Positions 1 through 8,736 of a stretch of 64,000 nt of DNA are shown in pieces; positions within the stretch are counted from its first letter, which is position 1; each line of letters begins with the position of its first letter. The notes below the pieces were generated by a model, which saw only the letters and a list, made by a program, of their open reading frames with translations, made no database searches and had not been told where the DNA came from. Both the position numbers and the translations under genes were made by a program. This DNA comes from Neptunicella marina (GTDB lineage: Bacteria > Pseudomonadota > Gammaproteobacteria > Enterobacterales > Alteromonadaceae), in assembly GCF_014270035.1 (NCBI RefSeq), contig NZ_JACNEP010000006.1, positions 228,707 through 292,706 of the forward strand, given 5' to 3'.

Positions 1-1
1 C

Positions 2-1558
2 GATTTCACCATGATCAACAATACCGACGAGTTATATCCAACTTTGACCGTGTTCCCTTATCCAAAAGCCGGTGAAAAAAACTCAACCGTGCGTATTGGT
101 GTGGTGAACGTTAGTAACGCTAAAACCCGCTGGGCTGATATTCCGGCTGATACCGACGATTTTTATATCCCGCGTATGGGCTGGGCCGGTAACGATGATG
201 AAATCGTGGTGCAAAAAGTTAACCGTTTGCAAAACACCAATGATCACTATCTGGTCAACATTCACACGGGTAAAGCCAAAGAAATGTTCGTTGATAAAGA
301 CGATGCATTCTTAGAGCGTTATTACGATGTTGAGTGGTTAAATGACGGCCAAAACTTCCTGAAAATCAGCGAACGTGATGGCTGGCGTCATATTTACCTG
401 GTAAGCCGCGATGGCAAAACCATTAAAAATCTAACCCCGGGTGAGTTCGATATCATCTCTATCGTGCACGTGGATAAAGCTGCTGGCAAAGTGTATTTCA
501 CTGCCGGTAAAGACAGCGTGTTAGAGCAATATCTTTACAGCGCCAGCCTGGATGGTAAAGGCGATATCACGCGTATTACCCCTGCTGAATTTAAAGGCAA
601 TAACAGCTATAAAATTTCACCAGATGGTAAACTGGCGGTGCACTACTTCTCAAATGTACGCACCCCGACTCAGTACAGCATCATCAGCCTGCCGGATCAC
701 AAAAACATCCGTACTCTGATTGATAACCATGAAGTGAAAGAAGAAATCAGCAAGCTGGCACTGGCCGACCATGAGTTTTTCCGTGTACCCAGCTACGATG
801 GCACCGAGTTGGATGGCTTTATTATGCGCCCGGCTAATTTCGATCCGAAAAAGAAATACCCGATTATTTTCTACGTGTATGGTGAGCCTGCCGGTCAAAC
901 CGTTAAAAACAGCTGGGGTGGCAGCCTTACTTTATTTAACGATTATCTGACACAGCAGGGTTTCCTGGTGGCTTCTATCGATAACCGCGGTACCCGTTCA
1001 CCGCGTGGTCGTGAATGGCGTAAAGATATTTACCGTCACATTGGTACTTATGCCTCTAAAGATCAGGCAACAGCACTGGATGAAATGGCTAAACGTTTCC
1101 CTTATATCGATACCAGCCGTGTTGGTATCTGGGGTCACTCGGGCGGTGGTTCGATGACATTAAACATGATGTTCCGTTATCCGGATAAATACAAAGCCGG
1201 TATTGCGGTTGCACCTGTGCCAGACATCCGTTTGTACGACACCATCTATCAGGAACGTTACATGGGCTTACCTGATACCTTCACCACTGAAACGGGTCGT
1301 GAAGCGTATAATCAGGCTTCACCTATTACCTTTGCGGAAAACTTAAAAGGTAAGCTGCTGTTAATCCACGGTACCGGTGACGATAACGTGCATTATCAGG
1401 GCTCTGAGCGTTTGATTAACAAACTGGTTGAATACAACAAACAATTTGAATTTATGAGCTATCCAAACCGCAGCCACTCACTGCGTGAAGGTAAAGGCAC
1501 TAGCCTGCATCGCATGACAATGCAGGCAGAGTTCTTCAAAAAGAATTTGATGAACTAA
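2..1558 (+). CDS. S9-family (DPP IV-like) serine peptidase, 5'-truncated by window edge
   Basis: Prolyl oligopeptidase family peptidase that releases N-terminal dipeptides from peptides. The frame is open to the left edge, so the gene starts outside the window; about 518 codons remain of a family usually above 700. Numbering from the ATG at 11, the beta-propeller end occupies about residues 1-260 and the alpha/beta hydrolase domain about 270-515. The catalytic triad is visible: Ser377 in GHSGGG, Asp457 in GTGDDNVH (aligned to DPP IV Asp708) and His489 in NRSHS. A bidirectional terminator follows. The family is clear; substrate preference cannot be read from the sequence. Confidence 0.9.
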   Translation, partial: DFTMINNTDELYPTLTVFPYPKAGEKNSTVRIGVVNVSNAKTRWADIPADTDDFYIPRMGWAGNDDEIVVQKVNRLQNTNDHYLVNIHTGKAKEMFVDKDDAFLERYYDVEWLNDGQNFLKISERDGWRHIYLVSRDGKTIKNLTPGEFDIISIVHVDKAAGKVYFTAGKDSVLEQYLYSASLDGKGDITRITPAEFKGNNSYKISPDGKLAVHYFSNVRTPTQYSIISLPDHKNIRTLIDNHEVKEEISKLALADHEFFRVPSYDGTELDGFIMRPANFDPKKKYPIIFYVYGEPAGQTVKNSWGGSLTLFNDYLTQQGFLVASIDNRGTRSPRGREWRKDIYRHIGTYASKDQATALDEMAKRFPYIDTSRVGIWGHSGGGSMTLNMMFRYPDKYKAGIAVAPVPDIRLYDTIYQERYMGLPDTFTTETGREAYNQASPITFAENLKGKLLLIHGTGDDNVHYQGSERLINKLVEYNKQFEFMSYPNRSHSLREGKGTSLHRMTMQAEFFKKNLMN

Positions 1559-1572
1559 GTCTTTCGCGTTCA

Positions 1573-1616
1573 ATAAAAAAAGCCGGTAAGTTGTGATGAC
1601 TTACCGGTTTTTTTAT
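1573..1616. terminator. Bidirectional rho-independent terminator
   Basis: An 8-bp stem CCGGTAAG (1583-1590) / CTTACCGG (1600-1607) has a 9-nt loop. It is flanked by a T-run at 1608-1614 and an A-run at 1575-1581, so it can end both the peptidase gene and the convergent HMA gene. Confidence 0.85.
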
Positions 1617-1626
1617 TGGCTGCCGG

Positions 1627-1863
1627 TTACGAATGACAGCTGTGTGAGGGATTACAACAGCTGACTTCCACATGGTTTGCGGTATACCCGGCTTCTTTTA
1701 TCGCCTCAATAATGTCTTCCTTGTTTAGTTCACTGTTTACCGAAACCAGTTTATTAGCTAAATCGACAGTGATTTTTGCATTAGCCTGCAACTGTAAAAT
1801 CGCTTTAGTAATGGCACTAACACAGTGGCCACAAGTTATATCGGTGACGCTGAATTTCATCAT
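1627..1863 (-). CDS. Small heavy-metal-associated (HMA) protein, CopZ-like
   Basis: A 78-residue cytosolic metal-binding domain likely to carry Cu(I) to CopA. The metal site is Cys11-Gly-His-Cys14 in the usual position after the first strand. The end is unusual: after the fold closes there is a tail with Cys69, Cys70, Cys76 and two His, which could bind further metal. Two ATG codons are adjacent at the start (1863 and 1860); a GGAG lies 7 nt upstream of the first. The gene is divergent from copA and has its own MerR-type promoter with a 19-bp spacer, consistent with joint control by the CueR encoded after copA. Confidence 0.85.
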   Translation of the reverse strand: MMKFSVTDITCGHCVSAITKAILQLQANAKITVDLANKLVSVNSELNKEDIIEAIKEAGYTANHVEVSCCNPSHSCHS

Positions 1864-1893
1864 GTTTGATCTCCTGTATTAAATTCAATAATC

Positions 1894-1924
1894 AGGATAA
1901 AGATTGCCACTGTGACAGGGTCAA
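1894..1924 (-). promoter_or_regulatory. CueR-type promoter of the HMA gene
   Basis: On the minus strand, -35 TTGACC (1924-1919) and -10 TATCCT (1899-1894) are separated by exactly 19 bp (1900-1918). This long spacer is the hallmark of MerR/CueR-activated promoters. The dyad inside the spacer is weaker than at copA. Confidence 0.7.
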
Positions 1925-1942
1925 ACATATTTTATAACGTGT

Positions 1943-1973
1943 TTGACCTTACCATGGTGTTAAGGTCTAGCTT
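1943..1973 (+). promoter_or_regulatory. CueR-type promoter and operator of copA
   Basis: -35 TTGACC (1943-1948) and a TAGCTT -10 (1968-1973) are separated by 19 bp. A near-perfect 23-bp dyad with arms GACCTTA and TTAAGGTC fills 1945-1967. This matches the known CueR operator plan, in which the regulator untwists an over-long spacer when Cu(I) is bound. Confidence 0.85.
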
Positions 1974-2012
1974 TATGTTATCCGACCATTTTTTCATTTG
2001 GGAGTTAATATT

Positions 2013-4379
2013 GTGGCAGCCACTGTACAGTTGGGTATTCAAGGCATGACCTGCGCATCTTGCGCTAATCGCATAGAAAAAGCCCTGATTGCGGTTAACG
2101 GGGTAGAACAAGCAAGCGTCAATCTGGCAACAGAAACCGCAACTGTTAATGCTGATGTGGTGCTGGCAGATATTAATACAGCAATTGAATCAGCGGGGTA
2201 TCAATTACAAAGCGAAACACGTCAATTTGTAGTGAAAGGTATGACGTGCGCTTCCTGTGCAGGAAGAGTCGAAAAAAGCCTGCTGAAAGTCACCGGGGTA
2301 ATTTCTGCCAGTGTCAATCTGGCCACAGAACAGGTTAGTGTGGTTGTAATACCTTCTGCTACTGATGACAGTATGCAGCAAGCGGTAACATCTGCCGGAT
2401 ATGAACTCATTATTGACAGGCCGGAGAGCCAGAAAACAGAGCAGCAACCTGAATTAGCTTTCTACCAATCAGATAATTGGCCGGTTATCGGTTCTGCCAT
2501 TCTCACGTTGCCTTTAGTTTTGCCGATGTTTGCAATGTTATTGGGTGCAGACTGGACGCTGCCGCCATTATGGCAATGGTTACTGGCAACACCTGTGCAA
2601 TTCTATTTTGGCGCACGTTTTTACAAGTCTGGCTGGCATGCATTAAAAGCATTGAGCGGTAATATGGATTTACTGGTTTCGATAGGCACAAGTGCTGCTT
2701 ATGGTCTGTCGTTATATCTGTGGCTTGGATTTGATGGCCATCAGGCAATGCCTCATTTGTATTTTGAAAGCAGTGCAGCTGTTCTCACTCTGGTGTTACT
2801 AGGCAAGTTACTGGAAAGAAGAGCAAAAAGGCGCACCACAGATGCACTCAAAGCGTTGGAAAACCTAAAACCAACATCCGCCACAGTTTGGCGTAACAAT
2901 AGTTGGCAAACCATTAGTGCAGCGCAACTTAATAAAGATGACAGAGTAAAAGTGTTGCCGGGTGAGCGCATTCCGTCAGATGGATTGGTGATTAAAGGTA
3001 GCAGTCATGTTGATGAAGCTTTGATCAGTGGTGAGAGTATTCCGCTAAATAAGAGCAAGGGAGATCATCTTACTGGTGGAGCAGTGAATTTAGATGGTGT
3101 ATTGGAGTTTACCGCTTCCGCTGTGGGGGCGGAGTCAACACTTGAAAAAATTATTCGTCTGGTGCAACAGGCGCAGGGCGCCAAAGCACCGGTACAAGCT
3201 TTGGTTGATAAGATAAGTAGTATTTTTGTTCCAGTAGTTCTGCTGGTGGCCTTGCTTACCTTATTAACGTGGGGAATCGTATTTGATGACTGGACTCAGG
3301 GTATACTGCATGCAGTCGCGGTATTAGTCATCGCCTGCCCGTGTGCACTGGGGTTAGCTACACCGGCGGCAATAATGGCCGGGACTGGCACCGCGGCACG
3401 TCATGGCATTTTGGTCAAAGATGCTGTGGCACTGGAGCAGGCCACCAAAATTGATTACGTGGTTTTTGATAAAACCGGCACCCTGACCAATGGTAAACCT
3501 GAACTGACACAATTAACCGCATTGCGTGGAAATGAGCAAGAAATTACCAGGCTGGCCTATGCGTTATCACAAAACAGCGAACATCCCCTTGCAAAGGCAG
3601 TGGTTAAGCATGCAATGTCAAACAATGTGACGTTACAGGAAACAAGTGACTTTAATGTGGTCGCAGGTAAAGGCGTAAAAGCCATGGTGGGACAGCGTGA
3701 AGTAATATTGGGCTCGGGCAACTGGATGCGGGAGCTGGGACTCACAATGCCAACCGAGCAGATTACTGTTCAGGGGGCATCCGTTTCCTGGCTGGCAGAA
3801 ATCAAAGATGAGCAAACTTTTCTTATAGGATTGTTATGTTTTGCTGATAAAGCCAAACCAGAGGCCAAATCAGCGGTTAAAAAGTTACAAAATAGCGGGA
3901 TTAAGGTGGCTATGCTAACTGGTGATTCACACGCCAGCGCAGACTATATTGCGCAGCAATTAGGGCTGGATAATGTGCAGGCGGAAGTGTTGCCACAAGG
4001 CAAAGCGCAAGCTGTGGAGCAGTATCAGAATGAAGGTTTCAAGGTGGCAATGGTTGGAGATGGAATCAATGATGCACCCGCCTTGGCACAGGCTGATTTA
4101 GGTATAGCCATGGCGACGGGGACCGAGGTGGCCGTTAGTGCATCAGCAATAACATTGATGCGTGGTAATCCAGAGTTAGTGGCTTCAACTTTATTGTTGG
4201 CCAGTGCCACCTACCGTAATATTCAACAAAACCTGTTCTGGGCCTTTGCGTTTAATACTATTGGTATTCCTCTGGCAGCTGCAGGGTTTTTAAATCCGGT
4301 GATTGCCGGTGCAGCAATGGCTTGTAGTAGTGTGTTGGTTGTAACCAATGCTCTAAGGTTGCAACGTATGTCTTTTTAA
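2013..4379 (+). CDS. copA: Cu(I)-exporting P1B-type ATPase CopA
   Basis: Inner-membrane ATPase pumping Cu(I) out of the cytoplasm, about 788 residues. Two N-terminal HMA domains each carry GMTCASC (Cys14/Cys17 and a second near residue 83). They are followed by paired membrane helices, the TGES-type actuator motif (as SGES), the CPC transport motif in ACPCALG, the phosphorylation motif DKTGTLT and the hinge GDGINDAP. The GTG at 2013 is chosen because GGAG sits 8 nt upstream at 2001-2004; an in-frame TTG at 1998 would overlap that site. The 3' end is 11 nt from cueR, so the two are probably co-transcribed. Confidence 0.95.
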   Translation: MAATVQLGIQGMTCASCANRIEKALIAVNGVEQASVNLATETATVNADVVLADINTAIESAGYQLQSETRQFVVKGMTCASCAGRVEKSLLKVTGVISASVNLATEQVSVVVIPSATDDSMQQAVTSAGYELIIDRPESQKTEQQPELAFYQSDNWPVIGSAILTLPLVLPMFAMLLGADWTLPPLWQWLLATPVQFYFGARFYKSGWHALKALSGNMDLLVSIGTSAAYGLSLYLWLGFDGHQAMPHLYFESSAAVLTLVLLGKLLERRAKRRTTDALKALENLKPTSATVWRNNSWQTISAAQLNKDDRVKVLPGERIPSDGLVIKGSSHVDEALISGESIPLNKSKGDHLTGGAVNLDGVLEFTASAVGAESTLEKIIRLVQQAQGAKAPVQALVDKISSIFVPVVLLVALLTLLTWGIVFDDWTQGILHAVAVLVIACPCALGLATPAAIMAGTGTAARHGILVKDAVALEQATKIDYVVFDKTGTLTNGKPELTQLTALRGNEQEITRLAYALSQNSEHPLAKAVVKHAMSNNVTLQETSDFNVVAGKGVKAMVGQREVILGSGNWMRELGLTMPTEQITVQGASVSWLAEIKDEQTFLIGLLCFADKAKPEAKSAVKKLQNSGIKVAMLTGDSHASADYIAQQLGLDNVQAEVLPQGKAQAVEQYQNEGFKVAMVGDGINDAPALAQADLGIAMATGTEVAVSASAITLMRGNPELVASTLLLASATYRNIQQNLFWAFAFNTIGIPLAAAGFLNPVIAGAAMACSSVLVVTNALRLQRMSF

Positions 4380-4390
4380 TCGGAGGGAAT

Positions 4391-4795
4391 ATGTTGGAAT
4401 TGCTGACTATTGGTGCCGCGGCTAAAGCCAGTGGTTTGACCGCTAAAATGATCCGTCACTATGAACAATTGGGATTATTGCGAAAAATGCCGCGAACCGA
4501 GTCGGGATATCGGTTGTATAACAGCGAACATATCGATCAGCTACGTTTTATCAGGCAGGCACGTAATTTAGGATTTTCGTTGTCGGATATTCAGTCATTG
4601 CTTGAACTTTGGCATGACTCACAGCGTGAAAGCCGTGCAGTCAAGCAAATTGCTGAACAACATTTAAGCGAAATAAAGGCCAAAATAAGTGAGCTAAAGC
4701 ATATGCAGCAAATTTTATCTGATCTTGCAGATAACTGCCGTGGTGATGGCAGTCCGGATTGCAATATTCTAAAACAACTGGCGAAACCGGATTAG
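4391..4795 (+). CDS. cueR: Copper-responsive MerR-family regulator CueR
   Basis: A 134-residue MerR-family activator. It has an N-terminal winged helix (residues 4-70, with MIRHYEQLGLL and GYRLY), a dimerisation helix and a C-terminal metal loop. Cys116 and Cys124 in CRGDGSPDC match the Cu(I)-ligating pair of E. coli CueR, which supports copper rather than mercury or zinc. A GGAGG lies 4 nt before the ATG. Its likely targets are the two 19-bp-spacer promoters upstream of copA and of the divergent HMA gene. Confidence 0.93.
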   Translation: MLELLTIGAAAKASGLTAKMIRHYEQLGLLRKMPRTESGYRLYNSEHIDQLRFIRQARNLGFSLSDIQSLLELWHDSQRESRAVKQIAEQHLSEIKAKISELKHMQQILSDLADNCRGDGSPDCNILKQLAKPD

Positions 4796-4914
4796 GATTG
4801 CAAAGGTTGTTGAGCTTATAAATACATGCAATTAGACACATATTTTATGTGCTGACCTGCGCATATATAGTATGTTGTTGTGATGAAATGATTGCGTTAA
4901 TCAGAGAAAAATAA

Positions 4915-5277
4915 ATGAAGCCCAAAACCAAAGCCTTACTGTTTTCCGCTTTATTATTTCCCGGCACAGGCCATTTTGTACTTAAAAGGCCGCTTGCTGG
5001 CAGTGGTATTGTGTTCGCTGCATTGTTACTTATTCACCAGTTAGCCAGCGATGTGATGACTCAGGCGCAGTTGATTGCCGATGACATTATGGCGGGGCGC
5101 GTCGCGCCGACTATTGAAGGCATTACCATTGCAATGGAGAGCCAGCCAGTGGATCCGCTAATGCCTTTATGGAGTGCTCTGTTACTGGTGGTGTGGATTG
5201 GTGCCATGCTTGACGTGCTTAGAATTTCCAGACTAAAACCTGTTTCAGTCAAAAAAGCAGCCAACCGCTCGTCTTAA
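4915..5277 (+). CDS. Small membrane protein of unknown function
   Basis: A 120-residue protein not assigned to a family. It has hydrophobic stretches at about residues 7-20 and 31-45, then a soluble stretch (about 46-85) and another helix near 88-105, with a basic C-terminus. The start of the protein, FPGTGHFVLKRPLAG, resembles the glycine/proline-rich helical hairpin common in small TM2-like membrane proteins. The Shine-Dalgarno is weak (AGAGA). The next two genes on the same strand may follow it in one transcript. Confidence 0.6.
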   Translation: MKPKTKALLFSALLFPGTGHFVLKRPLAGSGIVFAALLLIHQLASDVMTQAQLIADDIMAGRVAPTIEGITIAMESQPVDPLMPLWSALLLVVWIGAMLDVLRISRLKPVSVKKAANRSS

Positions 5278-5349
5278 TAATTTGTCTGGTATGACATAAC
5301 AAAACTGGCAATGGAATTGCCGGTTTAAATAAACGAAAAGGATTTATAT

Positions 5350-6186
5350 ATGCACCTCAAACAAAATGCTAAAGCGATAGAAGAATTTGAATACCGCTTA
5401 CAGTGTCATGATGAATATTTTCAAAACTACCCATTAGAGCAGGGACTAAAAACAGCTCCGCCAGAAAATCACTACATGGTTTATAACCAAGCGCAATGGC
5501 AACATTTCCAGGCTGGAGTTAATTGGCTTTACTTGCAAAATCTTGATGCTGCGCAGGCCCATTTAGCTGAGGTGATGCCGCTACTTAAACAATCTATGGC
5601 GGCATGCTACAGCATTGAGCTACCTCTTTACTTTTCTTACTTTCAAACGGCTCTGCTTTTAGGTTTGCCCGAAGATGCTAATGAAGCGGCGAATATTGTT
5701 GCTAAGTTGGAGCCAGCATCCAATCGTGCGAGTGAGTTGATGCAAGTTTTAATGGCTAAGTTGTGGCTTGGATACTCGGATATACCTGAAGCCTGGTTAA
5801 AAACAATCACGCGGTCGGAACAAAATAAAGGTCATTCACTCATTTATGTCGGGTTTTCTGCCGCGCTTAAAGCCTTCGCCGGTTCGAATAAACCAGCTTT
5901 AGCCAGCGCAATCACGACTATTTTGGAGCATCATCGTCATGTGCTGCGTTATCTCAGATGGACTGCAAATATTACACAGTTATATGAAACTACCTCAACT
6001 CTACTGGTAATCATAGCTAAACAGCGAGGATGGAATATCAAGCCGATGATTGGTACTACCCAATATCAAATTAAAATAAGGCCAGAGGACTATTTGCATC
6101 GCGAAGGGATGACATCGAAAACCAGAGTGGAGGTCTGTACTGATTTTTTGCCAGACGTATTTGTAGATAACCCTGTTTATCGTTAA
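5350..6186 (+). CDS. Helical cytoplasmic protein of unknown function
   Basis: A 278-residue soluble protein without signal peptide or membrane segment; not confidently recognised. The central part (residues 55-200) is rich in Ala/Leu helices spaced like TPR-type helical repeats. The layout faintly resembles Imm49-like immunity proteins, but no toxin gene is adjacent, so this is only a suggestion. AAAGGA lies 7 nt before the ATG. The next gene starts 24 nt after the stop, suggesting an operon with the 225-residue membrane protein. Confidence 0.6.
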   Translation: MHLKQNAKAIEEFEYRLQCHDEYFQNYPLEQGLKTAPPENHYMVYNQAQWQHFQAGVNWLYLQNLDAAQAHLAEVMPLLKQSMAACYSIELPLYFSYFQTALLLGLPEDANEAANIVAKLEPASNRASELMQVLMAKLWLGYSDIPEAWLKTITRSEQNKGHSLIYVGFSAALKAFAGSNKPALASAITTILEHHRHVLRYLRWTANITQLYETTSTLLVIIAKQRGWNIKPMIGTTQYQIKIRPEDYLHREGMTSKTRVEVCTDFLPDVFVDNPVYR

Positions 6187-6210
6187 AAATTATAATTTCA
6201 AGGAAGATAC

Positions 6211-6888
6211 ATGTCATTTTCATCTATTTCATTAGAAGCTATTCAGCGGGTACATACTAATCGTAAACGCATGGTGCAGGCTCTTATATTCCCATTTATT
6301 GCCCTGGTCGTTGTTGACTTGCTACAAGGGTTGGAGCCCAAGGGGGCAATGGCCATGGCTTTGAATATTTTGGGCATGCTAATTAACACTTTATTTGCCG
6401 TAACTACACATAGAATTATTTTGATCGGTGACCACGCCGTTCCTCCTTTTGGGTTGTCTCGCTGGACTAAACGGGAAACGTCTTTTTTGCTACATACCTT
6501 AGCGTTTGCTTTGATATTCATGCCATTTGTATTGGTTGGAATGTTTGCCACATCTGGATTCTGGGTTTTAATTCCGGGATTAATCTGTATTAGCTGGCTG
6601 GCAGCACGTTTAAGTCTGGTGTTTCCTGCTATTGCAATTGAAGATGAAAATGCCGGCTTCAAATTGGCATGGGAATTGAGCCGTGGGAAAACCGGCTTTA
6701 TGCTGGCTGTGGTTTTTTTATTACCTGTTATTTCAATAGTTATTTCCTATCCGTTACTGATCTTACCTGGCACTGATGCCATTGCTTCTATGCTAGGCAC
6801 GATAATATTGGTTTATGAGGTGGCTATACTATCGCTTGCCTATGAGTCTTTAAGTCAGAAACATTCTGAGCATATTATAAATGTTTGA
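6211..6888 (+). CDS. Polytopic membrane protein of unknown function
   Basis: A 225-residue inner-membrane protein with about six hydrophobic segments (near residues 22-38, 48-65, 88-110, 112-130, 155-178 and 185-208). No catalytic motif is visible. AAGGA lies 6 nt upstream of the ATG. It directly follows the 278-residue helical protein and may form a pair with it. The general look is like YciC/DUF975-type membrane proteins, without a firm match. Confidence 0.6.
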   Translation: MSFSSISLEAIQRVHTNRKRMVQALIFPFIALVVVDLLQGLEPKGAMAMALNILGMLINTLFAVTTHRIILIGDHAVPPFGLSRWTKRETSFLLHTLAFALIFMPFVLVGMFATSGFWVLIPGLICISWLAARLSLVFPAIAIEDENAGFKLAWELSRGKTGFMLAVVFLLPVISIVISYPLLILPGTDAIASMLGTIILVYEVAILSLAYESLSQKHSEHIINV

Positions 6889-7033
6889 TTTTTGAACTAT
6901 ATATGTGTCGTGCAATAGTGCCAGCGATTTATTGAGACAGTTTGCGCTACCGCAATATAAAGTGAAAACAAAACATGCATGTTAGTAGATATAACAACCT
7001 GTTTTACGCTTTGATTTGTTTTGTGAGGTACTG

Positions 7034-7915
7034 ATGCAAAAGCTTCGACATCATGATCTTGAGTCGTTAGTGCAACGACTCGATCTGGCAATTGAAAATC
7101 ATCGGCTGTGGGTAAGGCAATTAATGCGTATTCTGGTTTGTCAGTCGGATCATGCTGAGCTGGACAAGAGTGATGATGCACATACATGTTGTGATTTTGG
7201 TCGCTGGTATTATGGTCAGCACCCTGAGGGTCTGTTAGATAATCCTACCTTTAAGAACATTGAATTTCTTCATCATGAAATGCACCGCATTGCGTCGGGA
7301 ATGTTGTATAAACAGGATACCGGACAGGGGATATCTGAAGCTGAATTTGAAACCTTTTACTCGGAATTGGATGTATTTGTCAGGGAAGTTGAAAGGCTGA
7401 AAGCACAAATGCAAAAACTATTGTATTTGAGGGACCCACTGACCGGTGCGTACAATCGTGCCACGCTCAAAGAAGAGCTCTATCTGCTGAAAGATATGTT
7501 AAGCAAACAGGTTGAAACCGCCTGTATCCTGATGCTGGATCTGGATAATTTTAAAGGTGTTAATGATCGTTATGGGCATGCAGCCGGCGATGAAGTTCTA
7601 AAAGCAGTGGCTGAGTATATTCAGGACAATTTACGTACACTGGATAAATTTTTTCGTTATGGTGGCGAAGAGTTTTTAGTTACTTTGGTGAATTCAAATT
7701 TACCCAGTGCACTGGCCACCGCCGAACGAATGCGTGAGGGATTATGCAATCTGGTTGTCGAATTTGGGAACAGTCAGATTAAGATCTCTGCATCTATTGG
7801 TGTGGCATTAATTGATGCAGAATCAGATATAAAGGAGAGTCTCGAACAAGCAGATAAAGCGCTCTATACGGCTAAGCGCAACGGAAGAAACCGTGTGGAA
7901 CTTTGGTCGCAATAA
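7034..7915 (+). CDS. Diguanylate cyclase with zinc-binding CZB domain (DgcZ-like)
   Basis: Makes the second messenger c-di-GMP from GTP. Numbering from the ATG at 7034 (GAGG 5 nt upstream; a TTG at 7016 is less likely), the 293-residue protein has an N-terminal CZB domain with His23, Cys53 (in CDFGRW), His80 and His84 in the positions of the zinc ligands of E. coli DgcZ. The GGDEF domain follows (about 130-293). The active site GGEEF (210-214) is intact, and an inhibitory I-site RTLD (201-204) lies five residues before it. By analogy to DgcZ, zinc binding is expected to inhibit the enzyme. Confidence 0.92.
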   Translation: MQKLRHHDLESLVQRLDLAIENHRLWVRQLMRILVCQSDHAELDKSDDAHTCCDFGRWYYGQHPEGLLDNPTFKNIEFLHHEMHRIASGMLYKQDTGQGISEAEFETFYSELDVFVREVERLKAQMQKLLYLRDPLTGAYNRATLKEELYLLKDMLSKQVETACILMLDLDNFKGVNDRYGHAAGDEVLKAVAEYIQDNLRTLDKFFRYGGEEFLVTLVNSNLPSALATAERMREGLCNLVVEFGNSQIKISASIGVALIDAESDIKESLEQADKALYTAKRNGRNRVELWSQ

Positions 7916-7925
7916 CGCCGAATCA

Positions 7926-8636
7926 TCAAGCGGCTTTACATGCGTAAAAACCGTTAATCATGCCAGCCTGATAAAAATGCAAGGGAGATTCAAAACCGCA
8001 AGTTTCAATTAATTCGGCTAGTTTAACTGGTGGGATAATGGCTAATCCCTGGCGATAAGCCTGCTTAAACTTTTCTAATTCCTGTTCAGACGATAAAGAA
8101 CCTGACATAACAGCAAACCAAAACCGCAATAATTGTGGATAATTTTCTGCCTGGGTATCCGCCGATAAGTCGGTGCTAACCAGTATTCCTTTTGGCAATA
8201 AACGCATAGCAATGTTGGAAAAATACTCGCGTCTGATTGTGGTGTCTGTCATAAAGTGTGAAACCAAAAAGCTGGTCGCGGCATTAAATTGCGCAGTGTC
8301 ATCAAAACTATTCAGATAATCCTGATGAAAGCGGCAGCGCTCAAGAATTCCCTGCATTTGTAAGTTAGCCTGACAAACCTGATTCATGCCTGCTGAAGGC
8401 TCAACTATGGTAAATCTCCAACTATCATTTAATGCCGCGAGATTAATGATTTCGTTACCGGTGCCGGCTCCTACACACAAAATATGTGCATCATCTGGTA
8501 ATTCGTTCAGTATTTGATTCAAAAACAGATATAAGGTGTCATTGATGGGACGCATTTTTTGCCATTGCTGATCATAGTGCTGCGCTTGTTGATCAAACAT
8601 ATTGGTGAGCGTTTTTTGATCCACGTTTTTCCTCAC
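7926..8636 (-). CDS. Class I SAM-dependent methyltransferase
   Basis: A 236-residue cytoplasmic enzyme with the SAM-binding motif I as ILCVGAGTGNE (about residues 52-62) and an acidic end of strand 2 (TIVEPSAGM). The substrate cannot be told. It is transcribed divergently from an Rrf2-type regulator across a 100-bp region with TGTAAC repeats, so it is probably that regulator's main target. Confidence 0.8.
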   Translation of the reverse strand: MRKNVDQKTLTNMFDQQAQHYDQQWQKMRPINDTLYLFLNQILNELPDDAHILCVGAGTGNEIINLAALNDSWRFTIVEPSAGMNQVCQANLQMQGILERCRFHQDYLNSFDDTAQFNAATSFLVSHFMTDTTIRREYFSNIAMRLLPKGILVSTDLSADTQAENYPQLLRFWFAVMSGSLSSEQELEKFKQAYRQGLAIIPPVKLAELIETCGFESPLHFYQAGMINGFYACKAA

Positions 8637-8645
8637 ATATTAAAG

Positions 8646-8709
8646 TGTAACTATTAATGTTTCATTTTATTCTGGCATACAATTTATAACTGTAACAGTA
8701 AAAGTTACA
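8646..8709. promoter_or_regulatory. Putative Rrf2-type operator region
   Basis: The inverted repeat TGTAAC (8691-8696) / GTTACA (8704-8709) has 7 nt between arms. A further TGTAAC lies at 8646-8651, next to the methyltransferase start. The position between two divergent genes suggests autoregulation plus control of the methyltransferase. The assignment to the Rrf2 protein is inference. Confidence 0.55.
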
Positions 8710-8736
8710 TGTTAAGCTGGGGAAGAAAATTAACCG

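Noticed and set aside
5350..6186. Immunity protein of a toxin-immunity pair
   Set aside because: Resemblance to Imm49-like proteins is faint and no toxin gene lies next to it.
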